From the NCBI GenBank assembly GCA_024305405.1, contig JAKNDB010000068.1:3162501-3226500 (forward strand): a DNA stretch of 64,000 nucleotides. The letters run 5' to 3'. Shown in pieces: positions 1-11,530 of this stretch; position 1 is the first letter of the stretch, and every line of letters starts with the position of its first letter. Both the position numbers and the translations under genes were made by a program. This stretch comes from Dirofilaria immitis. Lineage: Eukaryota; Nematoda; Chromadorea; Rhabditida; Onchocercidae. The notes beneath the pieces are model-generated. The model had not been told where the DNA came from. It ran no database searches and saw nothing but the letters and a program-made list of their open reading frames with translations.

Positions 1-3000
1 TATGGAAAATATTCAATAAATAATTTACTGAAAAATAATAATTATTATTAATCGCCGATTTTTTCCTGTTTCGATAATGAATCATACAGCTATTTCTAAC
101 TATCACCATAATTGGATGCAATGCTTATCAGGTGAAATAGAATTTACTTGCAGTCTTGATACGATGGAATATAACTTGGTATATGAAGAGCACTACAAAC
201 GTAGGCCTGGTTGAGATATTTGGTGATACTATTGGCCATATAACACGGGAAATCGTCAAGTGCATCAGTTGAAGATGCATAAATAGTTCGTAGCTATAGT
301 GGATATATAAAGATAAGGAACAATGATATCTTTAGAAATTACAAAATATGAAGACATGAATGTTCTGAAATTTCAAATTCTCCACATATTTCTCGATTAA
401 TCGCCATAGGCTGGATAAATCGAATAAATGTCAAAAAAAAAAAGAGCCAAATTTCCTTATTCCTACCATACTATAGTTTATGTTCCTTTAGTCGGATGAT
501 TTGTACTACTTTATTTATAAATTCATCAATGCCTAAAAATTACTTTTTTCAAATTTTTTCAAAAATTAAAAATAAAAAATTAACCCAAAAAAATTAATAA
601 TATTAATATATGACAAAAAAATTTATAGCCAAACATATATCTGTTTTAAACATAAAAAAACAAATCGGTCCTTCCGTGTGCGCAATGCCAACTTTAGCTT
701 GCGGTAGTCGCAGATTTCAAAATTCCTTTATTAAAGAAGTCGATGCATTATATAGCGAATGCTGTTGCTGATAACTATGCGTCAAGAGCACTTCTCGATA
801 GCAATCTTGATGCAAATTATATACATCGTTTCTGAAAATGATGGTATTTATGCCGCATTAATCTAGGAACAAATGAATAATGCTAAATAGTATCCAGTTA
901 TTAAAAGTAACGCAAAAAAATTGTACATTAATTGGAAGGAACAACTCCGTATAAGAAAAAACGTTATTCATGTTATAAGCCATAATAAATGAAATTCAAA
1001 AACAATCTTTTGCATTAAAAATAACGATAAATACTTATGTGAAATTAATAATTTTCAGAATTACAAAAAGAGATTGGTTATAGCAACAATATTTGCTGTT
1101 TTTAAGTGAAATACAAATTAATTTCATATAAACATAACTTCAAAAAAGACAAACATTGATTTTTTATCCACAGAAATTTATAAAAGAGATCAATAAGTAA
1201 TTCTGCACACGTCTGATTCACACCTGGCTTCGGCACCGGTCTCCTTTTGGTATTGATATTAATATAGTCATCAAATGTACACTTCATCGTTGGTTTACCA
1301 TCGTATTGCTGTGGACAACACTGTTGCAATTCATCCCAAAGTCTTAAAAAGAGTAAGAGAAGATTCTATTAAAATTAAAACTAATCTGTTCACTTTTCTA
1401 AATTCTAGCACAATTACTAACTTGTACGCCTAATTATATATATATATATATATATGAACAAGAATATTTCAAAGATTCCACATTTCAAACGATTCATATG
1501 AAATAAACTTTTATTTTCAAAAGAAACAAAATAATACTTTTTACCGTAGAAACCATGGAAATATAAATAATCGAAAACTGTATGAGCCTAAAATATAACA
1601 TTAATTACTTTCAAAAATTTTAAGGAATAAATTTCATTCCCTTATTGACTTGCTTTCTTTTCAATTCTAAATCTAGCTAAAATTAATTCCCACTAGGTAT
1701 GCTTTTTTAGATCCAAAAATTTTATCTCCTAGATACTTCAAATTATTGGAAAATTGGGAAAATCAGAGAAAAAAGCAAAAAAATTGTCGCTGAAATCACG
1801 AGAACCAGAAAATCAGAGAATTCAATGATTTCTTTGTATTTTATTTCATAGGACTGGGTATATATTGTACGCGCATATTTTACTGTATAATGTAAGATGT
1901 TAGTTAAAATTGTCGCCTTTGTCTATGAGCTGTACTTTCCCACACGCTAACAAACACCCTATTCCTTATAATCAACTGTACAAGGATCCATCCTCCACCC
2001 ATGAAAGAAAGGGTCCTGAAACCAAACTATTATAGAGGCCGTGAATCGACGAGATCGGTTGGATCCACCAAGTCGCTTGAGTTATATTGTCGTCATTAAA
2101 CTTATCTTGCTGATATCTATTGAAATTGTATGTTTGATGTTGTCACTGCCTTCGTTGATGTATTATCAAATTTATCGTAGCAAAGGTTTAATTACCCAAG
2201 TTTAGGATTCATTCCAAGTGCAAGAAGAAGAAATTGAAGAAATCTGTGGAGGCTGAGAAGGAAAAATCACCCACATTAAGTTTTGTAACGATCACAAAGG
2301 AATCGTCAATAAAATAGTCAATCAATATGATGAAGTTAATGACTCACTTCGTTAATACCACTATAATAGCCATTACCAATAATCATTCCTTTTAGATTTA
2401 ATTTTATATTTTGTTCCTGAAAAAATTATTGCAGCTAATACCAATGATATATGAATCAGCTGATGTCTACTGTATTTAAATAGATTGTTAACTTTGAAAA
2501 TTCATTTGAAGAAAAGCATCTTCAACAGCCCATTTTTCCACCAATATAGCCGTATTTATAAGCATCAACTTATCAACTTAGAATAAAAACTATTATACAA
2601 AAAAATTCTGCCTAAATCTTTGATGCCAAATTTCTTTGATGTCTTTTCTTTTCAAATGTTTGATAAAATAATAAATAGGAAGGATACAGGAACATCCTTA
2701 GGATTGTGATATACAAAATGATGCATAATTTTGTCAGCTTTGTACTTGTTCTCATCGTCATTAGTCATTCAGATCTCTTTTAAACCAGTGAGATCTAACA
2801 GGAATATTATGAACAATTGATTTGAAATTTCGGTAGCTAGAATACCATCTGAATATTCTGAACAATATATGCTGTAAGTAGTGGAACATAAGTTCCAGCA
2901 TAAGATTCTCCCGAAATATACAGATCATTTTCCTTGAAAATGGGAAATATCGTAAAGAAATCAAGAATCGCTTCGTAAGCATCAATTGTCGTCTGAAAAA

Positions 3001-3700
3001 ATTTCAGGAAAACCCCACTGAAAATAAACACAAGCGAAAAAATGACTGAATGCACCGATGTGTCGTCGAAGGCAACATCTGCATTAAAGGCCCAATTCTG
3101 ATACGAAAATCCAACTTGTCGAGGTGAATCGATGTATAGAACATTCGCCAACTGAAAATGTATAATTTCTACAAATTTTACGCATAAATCAAACAAAAAA
3201 CGATGATGCGAAATTGCTTGCATCTTCAAATAAAATAAGTAAAATAAATTTCGTTCTCAATTGAAAAACAGAATCAATGTGGTATAATTTTCACTTTATT
3301 CCACGAGAAAATATTTTCAAATAAAGTGAGTCCATCACGATTTGGATGAAACGGACCATTTCCTATGAAGTAGACTAAGAAGAGAACTGCATCCAGGACC
3401 ACCATTAAACCAAATTATAAGCGGATCAATACTCGGATCATTTTGTGACTCCACAAACCTAATTTACAATCGAAAAATCATTTTAAAAATATTGAAAAAA
3501 ATATTGAAGTTCAAAAAGTTATGTGAAATTCTTAAATGATAAAATTTTAGATAATCATGAATTATAAAAAATAAAAATTTTTCACCAGTAATGGAGAAAG
3601 TTTCCTTTGCTTGCTTTCAGATATCCTGAATACTGATAAAAATTGATAGCATATGTCAAACCAGGTAAATTGTATATTATATCAGTCAGCTGCCGTGGCA
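1..3700 (-). CDS. Serine carboxypeptidase (peptidase family S10), downstream tandem copy, 3' end off window
   Basis: A lysosomal or secreted carboxypeptidase that would remove C-terminal residues from peptides. Exons read on the minus strand are: 3700-3586 ([17 protein letters not shown], ending HYW with a split Trp codon); 3458-3295 (FVESQNDPS, oxyanion motif NGGPGCSS, then a frame break near 3357-3372); 3151-3056 ([14 protein letters not shown]); 2992-2846 ([12 protein letters not shown], the nucleophile serine); 2416-2348 (LKGMIIGNG); about 1345-1160 (LWDELQQCC, Cys-rich); about 833-700 ([11 protein letters not shown]); and 293-148 ([26 protein letters not shown]). The catalytic Asp and His exons should lie left of position 1. 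I did not find the signal-peptide exon upstream of 3700. The exon order and the 96-base exon 3056-3151 mirror the copy at 4.4-9.7 kb, so this is a tandem duplicate. The catalytic serine and oxyanion motif are intact, so this is probably the functional copy. Family assignment is very secure; the exact ends are not. Confidence 0.85.
2187..2203. repeat. Shared 17-base motif with 15,806-15,822
   Basis: The word tttaattacccaagttt occurs here and at 15,806-15,822, each at the end of a similar patch that is less A/T-rich than its surroundings and has similar spaced words (tttgat, tcaaat, aaagg). This suggests two decayed copies of one dispersed repeat, one in a carboxypeptidase intron and one in the CP2 region. 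Confidence 0.4.
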
Positions 3701-4449
3701 CTGAAATTGCATGAAAAAAAAATTAAAATATTAGCAGAACTGCGAACTTCATCAAAAGCTTGTACTATAGTTAATTGTCATGCATGTGTGATATACATTT
3801 TAGGAAAGGTCAATTAGAATAGAAAATTTTGAAATGTTGTTTTCAGGAATTCGAAATTGCTTTTAATTTGTTTACATCTACTAAAAAAAATTTCGATGAA
3901 AGATAAAACAACAAGTAAATAAGGATAAACTCCGATAAATCATTTTCATGATAAAAGAAAAAATTCTTCAATTCGTACTAGTTATTTTTATTTTTCTCTT
4001 ACAAGATGTCGAACTTTGAATTCTTTGTTTTTTCTAATTATTGAAATTCGAGAGATTATAATTTATAAAATCCATTTTTATCCATTTGGACTGATCATTA
4101 ATGGTAACCATTACAAATGATAACCGTCACAAGCATTCCAGTCCTTATGATATAAAATTCGCTCCTATGAATTCGAATGTAAAAGTGATTCCATTTACGT
4201 TGACCATAAGTACAGAGTTAAAAGATGATAGTTTAGCTTTTTATGATAAACATAAATTTTTAAATTAAGCAAACATTTTACATCAAATGCATTTCAATAA
4301 ATTAAAAACAAACGATTTTGTTATTCGCATATTTATTTTAAGAATAATTAAAGCTGTATTAATCAAATTTGAGTAACTAAATTTTTAATCGATATATCAT
4401 TTATGATATGTTTATGACAGAAAGTTGTTAGCAAAATGCTGTAATGCGT

Positions 4450-7400
4450 TTATGAATTATTAATTATCACCAAAATGCTTAAGTAAGAAGAACTATAAAA
4501 ATTACAGATTGTTTTCGGTGGAGGACTATACTGTGGAAGTATTGGTTCTTGCATAATCCAGAATAGTCTGGTATTGTAGTCATTTTTTCTGATAAAATTT
4601 TTGAACATTTGTAGCGATGGTCCACTGCGATCCAACGGTGCGAAATGCCCCGCACCCTGAAGAAATAATAATTATTAATCAAAAGTTTTTTTTCCGTAAC
4701 CTCAATAAATTCATGCCCTGAAAAACGCTGATCTTTTGCTTAAAAATTTTTTGTTGAAAAATATTAATTATAATCAACATTTGGTACAGTTTTACATCAT
4801 CTTAATTCGATTGGTTCTATCTGCAAGACTATAGCGTGTTTTTGTTGAATTGGTCGAAATTTCGAATATTTTTTTTTGCTAATCTTTAGCTATCTATTTT
4901 ACATTCTGATATTTCTGGCGGAATCAAAAATTTAGTTGAATTTGAAGGAGAGAGACTTCAAAAAAATCTTCAGGAATATTTCTGTCGTGATATCTATGTG
5001 ACTCAATAATGATAATTTAATTCTTTTACAATGGAAACATTCCACTGTCATTTCTACCTATTTGTTAAAGCATCAGAAACATTTACTTTTATAGTGAGGA
5101 AATCGATTGTTACACATTTCATAAAGAATTGTTGAGAAAAACCAGCTAATTGTTCCTTGAAAAACGAATTTTCCTTGAAATTCCAAGGTTTACGCTCTGA
5201 TTTCCGATAACCTTCGGTAAGTCTCGTCACAAACCATTCATTGCTCAGAAAATTGTATTTCTAAGTCAGCGTCACCATTGTAAATCAATATTCGCATATT
5301 GTTCCTTCTTTGCAGATAATATCCTTGGAATAAATATATCAATAATACTGAGAATGATTGAAGTAATAATAAAATATTCGAAATGAAAGTTATTTCAGTA
5401 AATGCGATTTTGTATTCGATAACAAAAAATAAAACTGATTATTTTTGCCAGAGAGATATTATGTAACAAAAAGCATAATTAATATATTAAACGTTTGTCT
5501 TTTGAATGCACTACTAACAACGTAATTTTATTTTCTAAATTCTGAAAAAAGAAATGAGCAAACCTTGTAACAAAAATTGAATAATCGATTTGAAGACGGG
5601 CATTATATCAAAGTATTGTCGAGTATAATTAGATAAAACTGTCTTACTAAAATATATTATAATTTTGCAAATTTCAAATCAAAATGGAACATCTCATTTA
5701 TCATCATATTATCATTTATTTTTTCCAGCTCTATAACAAACCAATTGGTTTATTATTGATGTCGCAATCTATCAGCTTTTGAGACTGTTTTTGTACGAAA
5801 CAATATTTTCCCAGAAAAGAAGTGAAATGATACTATTCATTTAAAGAAATAATCCGGCTGTATATCGTTATATTGATCTCCAATTAAAATGCAAAAAATC
5901 TTTTACAGTAAGTTTCAAAACTGCATGCGGTGAACTACGGCAATACTAACTTGCACATCGATCATGGTGGAAGATTATCAGGAATATGTAATGCTTTTCG
6001 AACATTTGGTAAATTCAAATACTTTTTCACCGCACTTCTTATCCAACATGGAAAACCGTGTTGTGCATCAGTTGATCCTATGTTTATACGGGACTGAAGG
6101 ATTGCAATTATGCGAAAATATTACAGATGATCTTCTAAAAACCAAAAATTTTCAAAATAAAAAAAATTCAATGAAGTTTCATATGAGAGTATTATATGAA
6201 TATTTTGATGCTAACTAACAGTCGTTAAATGACAAAGAACTCTGTTCATAGTGCTTTTCCTACTTTTAGTATAAACAAAAGATACGTACACCTTGATCCA
6301 CAAAAATACCAAAACAAGTTTTCTCTGGTTGGTTTTTATAAAGTGTTGTATTTAATGTTATGGGCAACGATACCGGATCCATGTAACAATCTTGATAATA
6401 GTTGAAGGGATCAATCCTTAAAAATTCTTAGAATTTCAGGCATATATGCATGAGAGATCTCGAATAATTGTTTCTGATATATCTGGCATATATAATTGAA
6501 ATTGCGTATTTTCATTAAAATTTTTTTTTTTTTGAAATTAATACTGGCACCTTACAGAAGTTTGAGCAATAAATTTTTTTTTCCATTTTAGTCTAATTTG
6601 AGATGGATAACTTAGCACTATCATTTTCGCATTTATTTCATTTTAACATTTCATTTTAACACTTGTGATAAACTTTGTTAATTCTCGTTGCAAATATGAT
6701 ACAATCAAATGCAAGAGTGAAATATTATTGAGATATTATCTATAAAAACTAATATCGAAGTAATCGTAAAATAATAAGGTAATCAATTTTTGAAATGACA
6801 AAGCTGTCTGATATGAAATAGCAAGTGAATCTGCCACAATTATAGAAAAAAAATAAATGTTACAGTTCATTTTATAATTATTTTAACAGCCTTAATTGTA
6901 GAAAAGCAGAAAAATTATGCAATCCTTTTCTTCCACAATATAATAAATTATACTTTTACCAAAGAAGGAAAACAATTCGAAACAATAATAATAACGAAAT
7001 GGCGCTCATTTACATAATAACAAGAAACTTACGAATGTTGCTGGAAATCAAAAAATGCATATTGCACAACTTTCGTTGCACATTCGCTGTCATCAATAGG
7101 TTTATTTGTAGTCCAATTTATATATTGTGAAAAATTACAATATGCTAAAGGTCCAGGAACAGCCGTTAAACAGCAATTGGTAAGACTCTCAAATTTTCTG
7201 GAAATGATGAAAAAAATTAATTACTCAAAGTTTTAAATATTTCTTTCGCTTTTCTTCGAAATCATTGTTTATAAAAGAAAAATAAAATAACTTTTGCTTT
7301 TCACATCAACAAGAAGAAATGGAATTTTCGATATAAGAAGTTATGTCAAAAATTACTTAGGAGTAAAAAATTCTTGACTAATAAACAAACTTACTCTTTA

Positions 7401-9688
7401 TCAAGTATTCCTTTGTAATAACTCAAGCTAATAATCGAATTCCTTCGATCAGCTTCATTATAAGCACCATTTCAATAGCTAAGCTAACCAGTTTAATACC
7501 GTATGGGTTCCCATTTTCTAATATAAATAAAGCCGTTTACAACATAACATTTTTTTCCTGAGCCTAACTCTCTATATCATTTATAAATATCTTCTTGGCT
7601 AATTAGACTGTACAAATATTGAATGGTAGATTCTTTCGCATAAAATTAATATGTAGCTACAGAAGATTATAGTATACTGCTCATGATTCTTAGCGAAAAG
7701 TAACGAAAGAAATTGAGGAGATAAAGGAATTCTATGAATGAATAAGAATTCTATGAATGAAGTTGGAGCTATGGCAAAGTATTCAAAATAAAATATTTTT
7801 ATTGCAATATTTGCTTCAACTTTAGAAGTGTATGCTAATTAACTCTTTCCAAGTTGTTTCAAAGCTTCCGTAAGTTGTACTGCTTACTTCACAAAAAATA
7901 AACGTAACCTTTTATCCTTTTACTAACCATTTATTTGTACAGAACATAAATGCAATGAAACCTGAAATCGTTTCAGAAGTACATTGATCAATATTGGTCC
8001 ATAAACACCCGCATATCCTTGACCGGTGATGTAAAAATCACGATTTTGATATTCTTTGAAACGTTGGAAGAACTGTTCTAAAGCATCTGCATTGTTTTCG
8101 GTAGTCTAAAAGAGGTACTATTCATTGTGGAGAGGAGGATTCTATCATGGTGGCTAACTTTGATGAACCTTTTAGTCTGCTTCTAAGTTTGCTGCTAAGA
8201 TCTAAATCTTTTTCAGTTTCTGTTAAGTTACTGTTACGTCATGAATAATTTTAAGTCCAGGTGTTGATGTCTTAAACTTCAAAGAAGTTATCACATTTAC
8301 TCTTTATATCATCCATTCTAATATTTTTTGTTGCCAATATCATTTCTTGACATAAAACAGATATGCACACAATGCATCCGTTGAAAAATAATTTATTAAA
8401 AAGAGATATTATTACGCTTTAATTCTATTTGATTTTATCTTTTTAAATTAAAAGATGTTTATAAAATTATAGAATTCGAGTATTTGTTTTCACAGATTAA
8501 ATCAATAATTGATAAGTAATTCTAATTCATAACAATTAGATTGATTGAAAGAAGTGCTTTGACGATTCACTTCCTTTCTTCCTTTTAATTTTCTAATATG
8601 CACTTCTATTTCTGTCAAATTGTTTTTGCATAAATTTTCATAAATGTGAAATTGTAGAAAAATATAACTTATGACCGCTCTCTAAGAGAATTACCGGAAA
8701 ACGATAATGGAATAAACAATTATCATGAGAGATATACACAATAATGAAAGAAATTAAAAGATTAAATTCAGCGATAAGTTAATGAATTAATGAGCTAAAA
8801 ACTGGAAGACAAATAATAAGAATTTAAAAAAGATAAAAATGGCGAAAAGAAGTTAAAGAATCCAAAATCAAAGAATCAAAAACTGAAAGAAACCTAAGAA
8901 AAATTTATAAAATTTAAAAATAAATATACCTGATCATCGTTCCATAGCAGATCCGAAGATATAGAAGTATTTCTATACGAATAACCGATACCATATGGAG
9001 AATCCAGAAATAATAAATTCACAACCTTAAATTTAATTAATTTTATCTAAAGAATATGAGTATCTATTTCTGCCGTTCAATTTATATTATATAGGGATTT
9101 GACGAGATCGATTATTCCCACGATATTACAGAACTATCTTTTGAATGGCTTCAAAATCATATTTTAAGCCTTCTAAACTTTTGCTGGAAATGATGAAAAT
9201 TTGGAATAAAAAAATACTAAAAACAAGCCATTATTAATGAAAGTAAGTAACCTTATTCCAACTGTAAATATTTTCAAATAAAGTTTCTCCATCTTGATTA
9301 ACACGGAATGGACCAATTTGGGCAAGTAAACCATCTAATGAATTACATCCCGATGCACCGTTGAACCATAATACTAATGGATCGATTGATGGATCATTTT
9401 GGGATTCTACCAGCCTAAAATACAAATCATTTATTTATTGTTATTGCAATAATTATCGCAATAATGGTTCTTGCCAACTTTTAAATTATAAATAATCATA
9501 CCAATAATGCAAAAAATTCCTGTTTTCGTTGATAGAAATCCGGAATACTGATCGAAATTCGGTGCAAATGTTAGTCCAGGCGGATCGTTGATTTGATCAA
9601 TTTCTGCATCATCTTGAAACAAAGTCGCAACAAAAGATAGTGCTGCAAAAAATTTGACGAGAAGCAACCAGTGATGTTTTCTAATCAT
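4450..9688 (-). CDS. Serine carboxypeptidase-like protein (S10), upstream tandem copy with degenerate active site; possible pseudogene
   Basis: It starts at ATG 9688 with a hydrophobic leader ([20 protein letters not shown]) followed by [16 protein letters not shown]. Later exons: 9416-9253 ([22 protein letters not shown]); 9025-8930 ([15 protein letters not shown]); 8105-7962 ([12 protein letters not shown]); about 7520-7393 ([12 protein letters not shown] after correcting one base, then [13 protein letters not shown]); about 7200-7034 (Cys-rich, [10 protein letters not shown]); about 6420-6292 (NYYQDCY); 6093-5951 ([19 protein letters not shown]); about 5320-5110 ([13 protein letters not shown], catalytic Asp); and 4665-4450 ([17 protein letters not shown], catalytic His, stop at 4450). 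The nucleophile motif GESYAG reads GQGYAG, so the serine is replaced by glycine. The oxyanion motif NGGPGCSS reads NGASGCNS. In exon 6093-5951 the conserved PPW position is a TGA stop. Three further frame breaks (9511-9518, 7473, 5249-5252) look like base-calling errors, since splice phase or conserved motifs agree only after correction. It is either a pseudoenzyme or a decaying gene. Confidence 0.8.
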
Positions 9689-11530
9689 ATCGACAATAAG
9701 TAGTAAGACCGATATTCCAATATATAGTATTTTATTATCAGTGAATTCTTTTTGCTTGTTTTGGGATAGTGAAGTTTAGAATAAAAATTCAGAATAAAGA
9801 GCAAGCATGAAAAATGAAAACAAAGTTTTTGAAAGCAACTATGATAAGAATTGGTATTCAGTTGTCAACAAATTAATATTCTTCAAATATTTAGCATCGA
9901 GAAATTAGCCAGAAATAATTTACTTATCCCTTGTTTCAAAGAAATAAACAAAAGATAGCTGCTAACAAAGGAATAGCACATTTTCTTAATTTTTATCTGT
10001 TAGATTCTGTATAATTAATCACTTAATATATTATAACCAATTTTCTTAAAGTTATTAAATTTTTCAAAAGAATATACAAATTCCTCAATTCATTATTGTA
10101 TATATATTTCTATACTAATAATTTCATTAATACGGTATTGCTTGTTGGTAGAATGTCGAGAGTAATAGTATTTGATGTTTTTCATTGCACGATACTCAGA
10201 ATTTTGTTTATATTATTTCTATAATAGAAATAAGAAAATTTTGATTTCTTTTTTCTTTAAAAATTGGATTTTTACAAGAAATTTATGATAATTGCATTCT
10301 CCAATGAAAGAAATCAAATATGAGAATATCTGAGTCGTATATTTTTAATATTTTAATTCATATATGAAGAATACTGCAAGATCTCGGCAAAACACAGTTG
10401 TTTCTTTTATCAGTTAGAATTTTCGTTTCAATACTTGAAATTTTTCTTAAATCCAGAGAAGCTTTTTTTCTAAACATGTTACTCAGAGAAAGTCTTCTTA
10501 TCAAGAATTTATCTGTGTGATTTTTATTTTCATTGAAATTTGCTTGTAAAATATTATTTATAGGTAAAGATTGAAATGCTTATTTAATCAATCACATTAT
10601 ACTACAGTGTAAACTACTAGCATCTCAATATTGTTTGCCAAATATTTTTATTAAATTTTATGAGCGACGAAATTTTAGATAACAACGTTTTAATATTCTT
10701 TTGAGGAGAATTTAAATTCAAAAATTTAATAAAAAGTACATAATGAATAAAAAAAATAAAAATTTCTTTTGCTAACAAACACAACTTATTTTCTTTGAGA
10801 TGTTATCGTTTTCAAATAAAATCATTTATAATTAATGTTTTATCTTGTGATGTTGAGGAATTGGAAAATTAAATAAATTTATTGTTTAATGAAATTTTAT
10901 TATGACGAATTTTATCCATCGTAATTATGATATACAATTAGTTGAAGAATATCGATAATAAAATCGATAGCATGAATTTCCTCCCAATTGTAGGAAGTTA
11001 TCTGAGGCTTTTTGATGTTGGAGTTACAGAACTGAATTTGAAATAACGGTAATGCACGATGAGAGGAAAATTGTAGAATCGAAAGGAGATGAATGCTTGA
11101 AAAAGTATGAATGTGTATGTGAATATAGCTTTTGATAGTTTATAATGCCTTAAGCAACCTGAAGAATGATTAGCCAAAACCTAACTCTTCGCAGTGTTTT
11201 AAACAACATCCTTCACATTAAAATTAATCTTTTAAGGAATGATTTTTTGTTTGGAAAAAAAGGGAAAGTTAAATATTCCACTAATTCCTAAACAATGAAT
11301 ATATTAATAACTATACTTATTTCTCTCAACAACATTGGCTTTATACTATTATTATTCATTTATAAAATGTTTAAATAACAAAAATATTTAAACAGTAAAG
11401 AATATATTGGATTTCATATAACCTCCTGAATATGCGAACAATAATGATTATCTTGAATATGATCTCATTAATATATCGAAACAATAACGATTATCTTAAA
11501 TGCTTGTATTACAAATTTATTAACAGAATT
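9689..11530. other. Intergenic region, no gene seen
   Basis: This 1.8 kb A/T-rich spacer separates the 3' end of the CP2 gene from the start codon of the upstream carboxypeptidase, both on the minus strand. I see no conserved coding segment. The spacing is large for a nematode operon, so co-transcription is not supported. Confidence 0.5.

Noticed and set aside
5964..6218. Plus-strand ORF of 84 codons
   Set aside because: It is antisense to the carboxypeptidase exon 6093-5951, which has clear S10 motifs on the minus strand.
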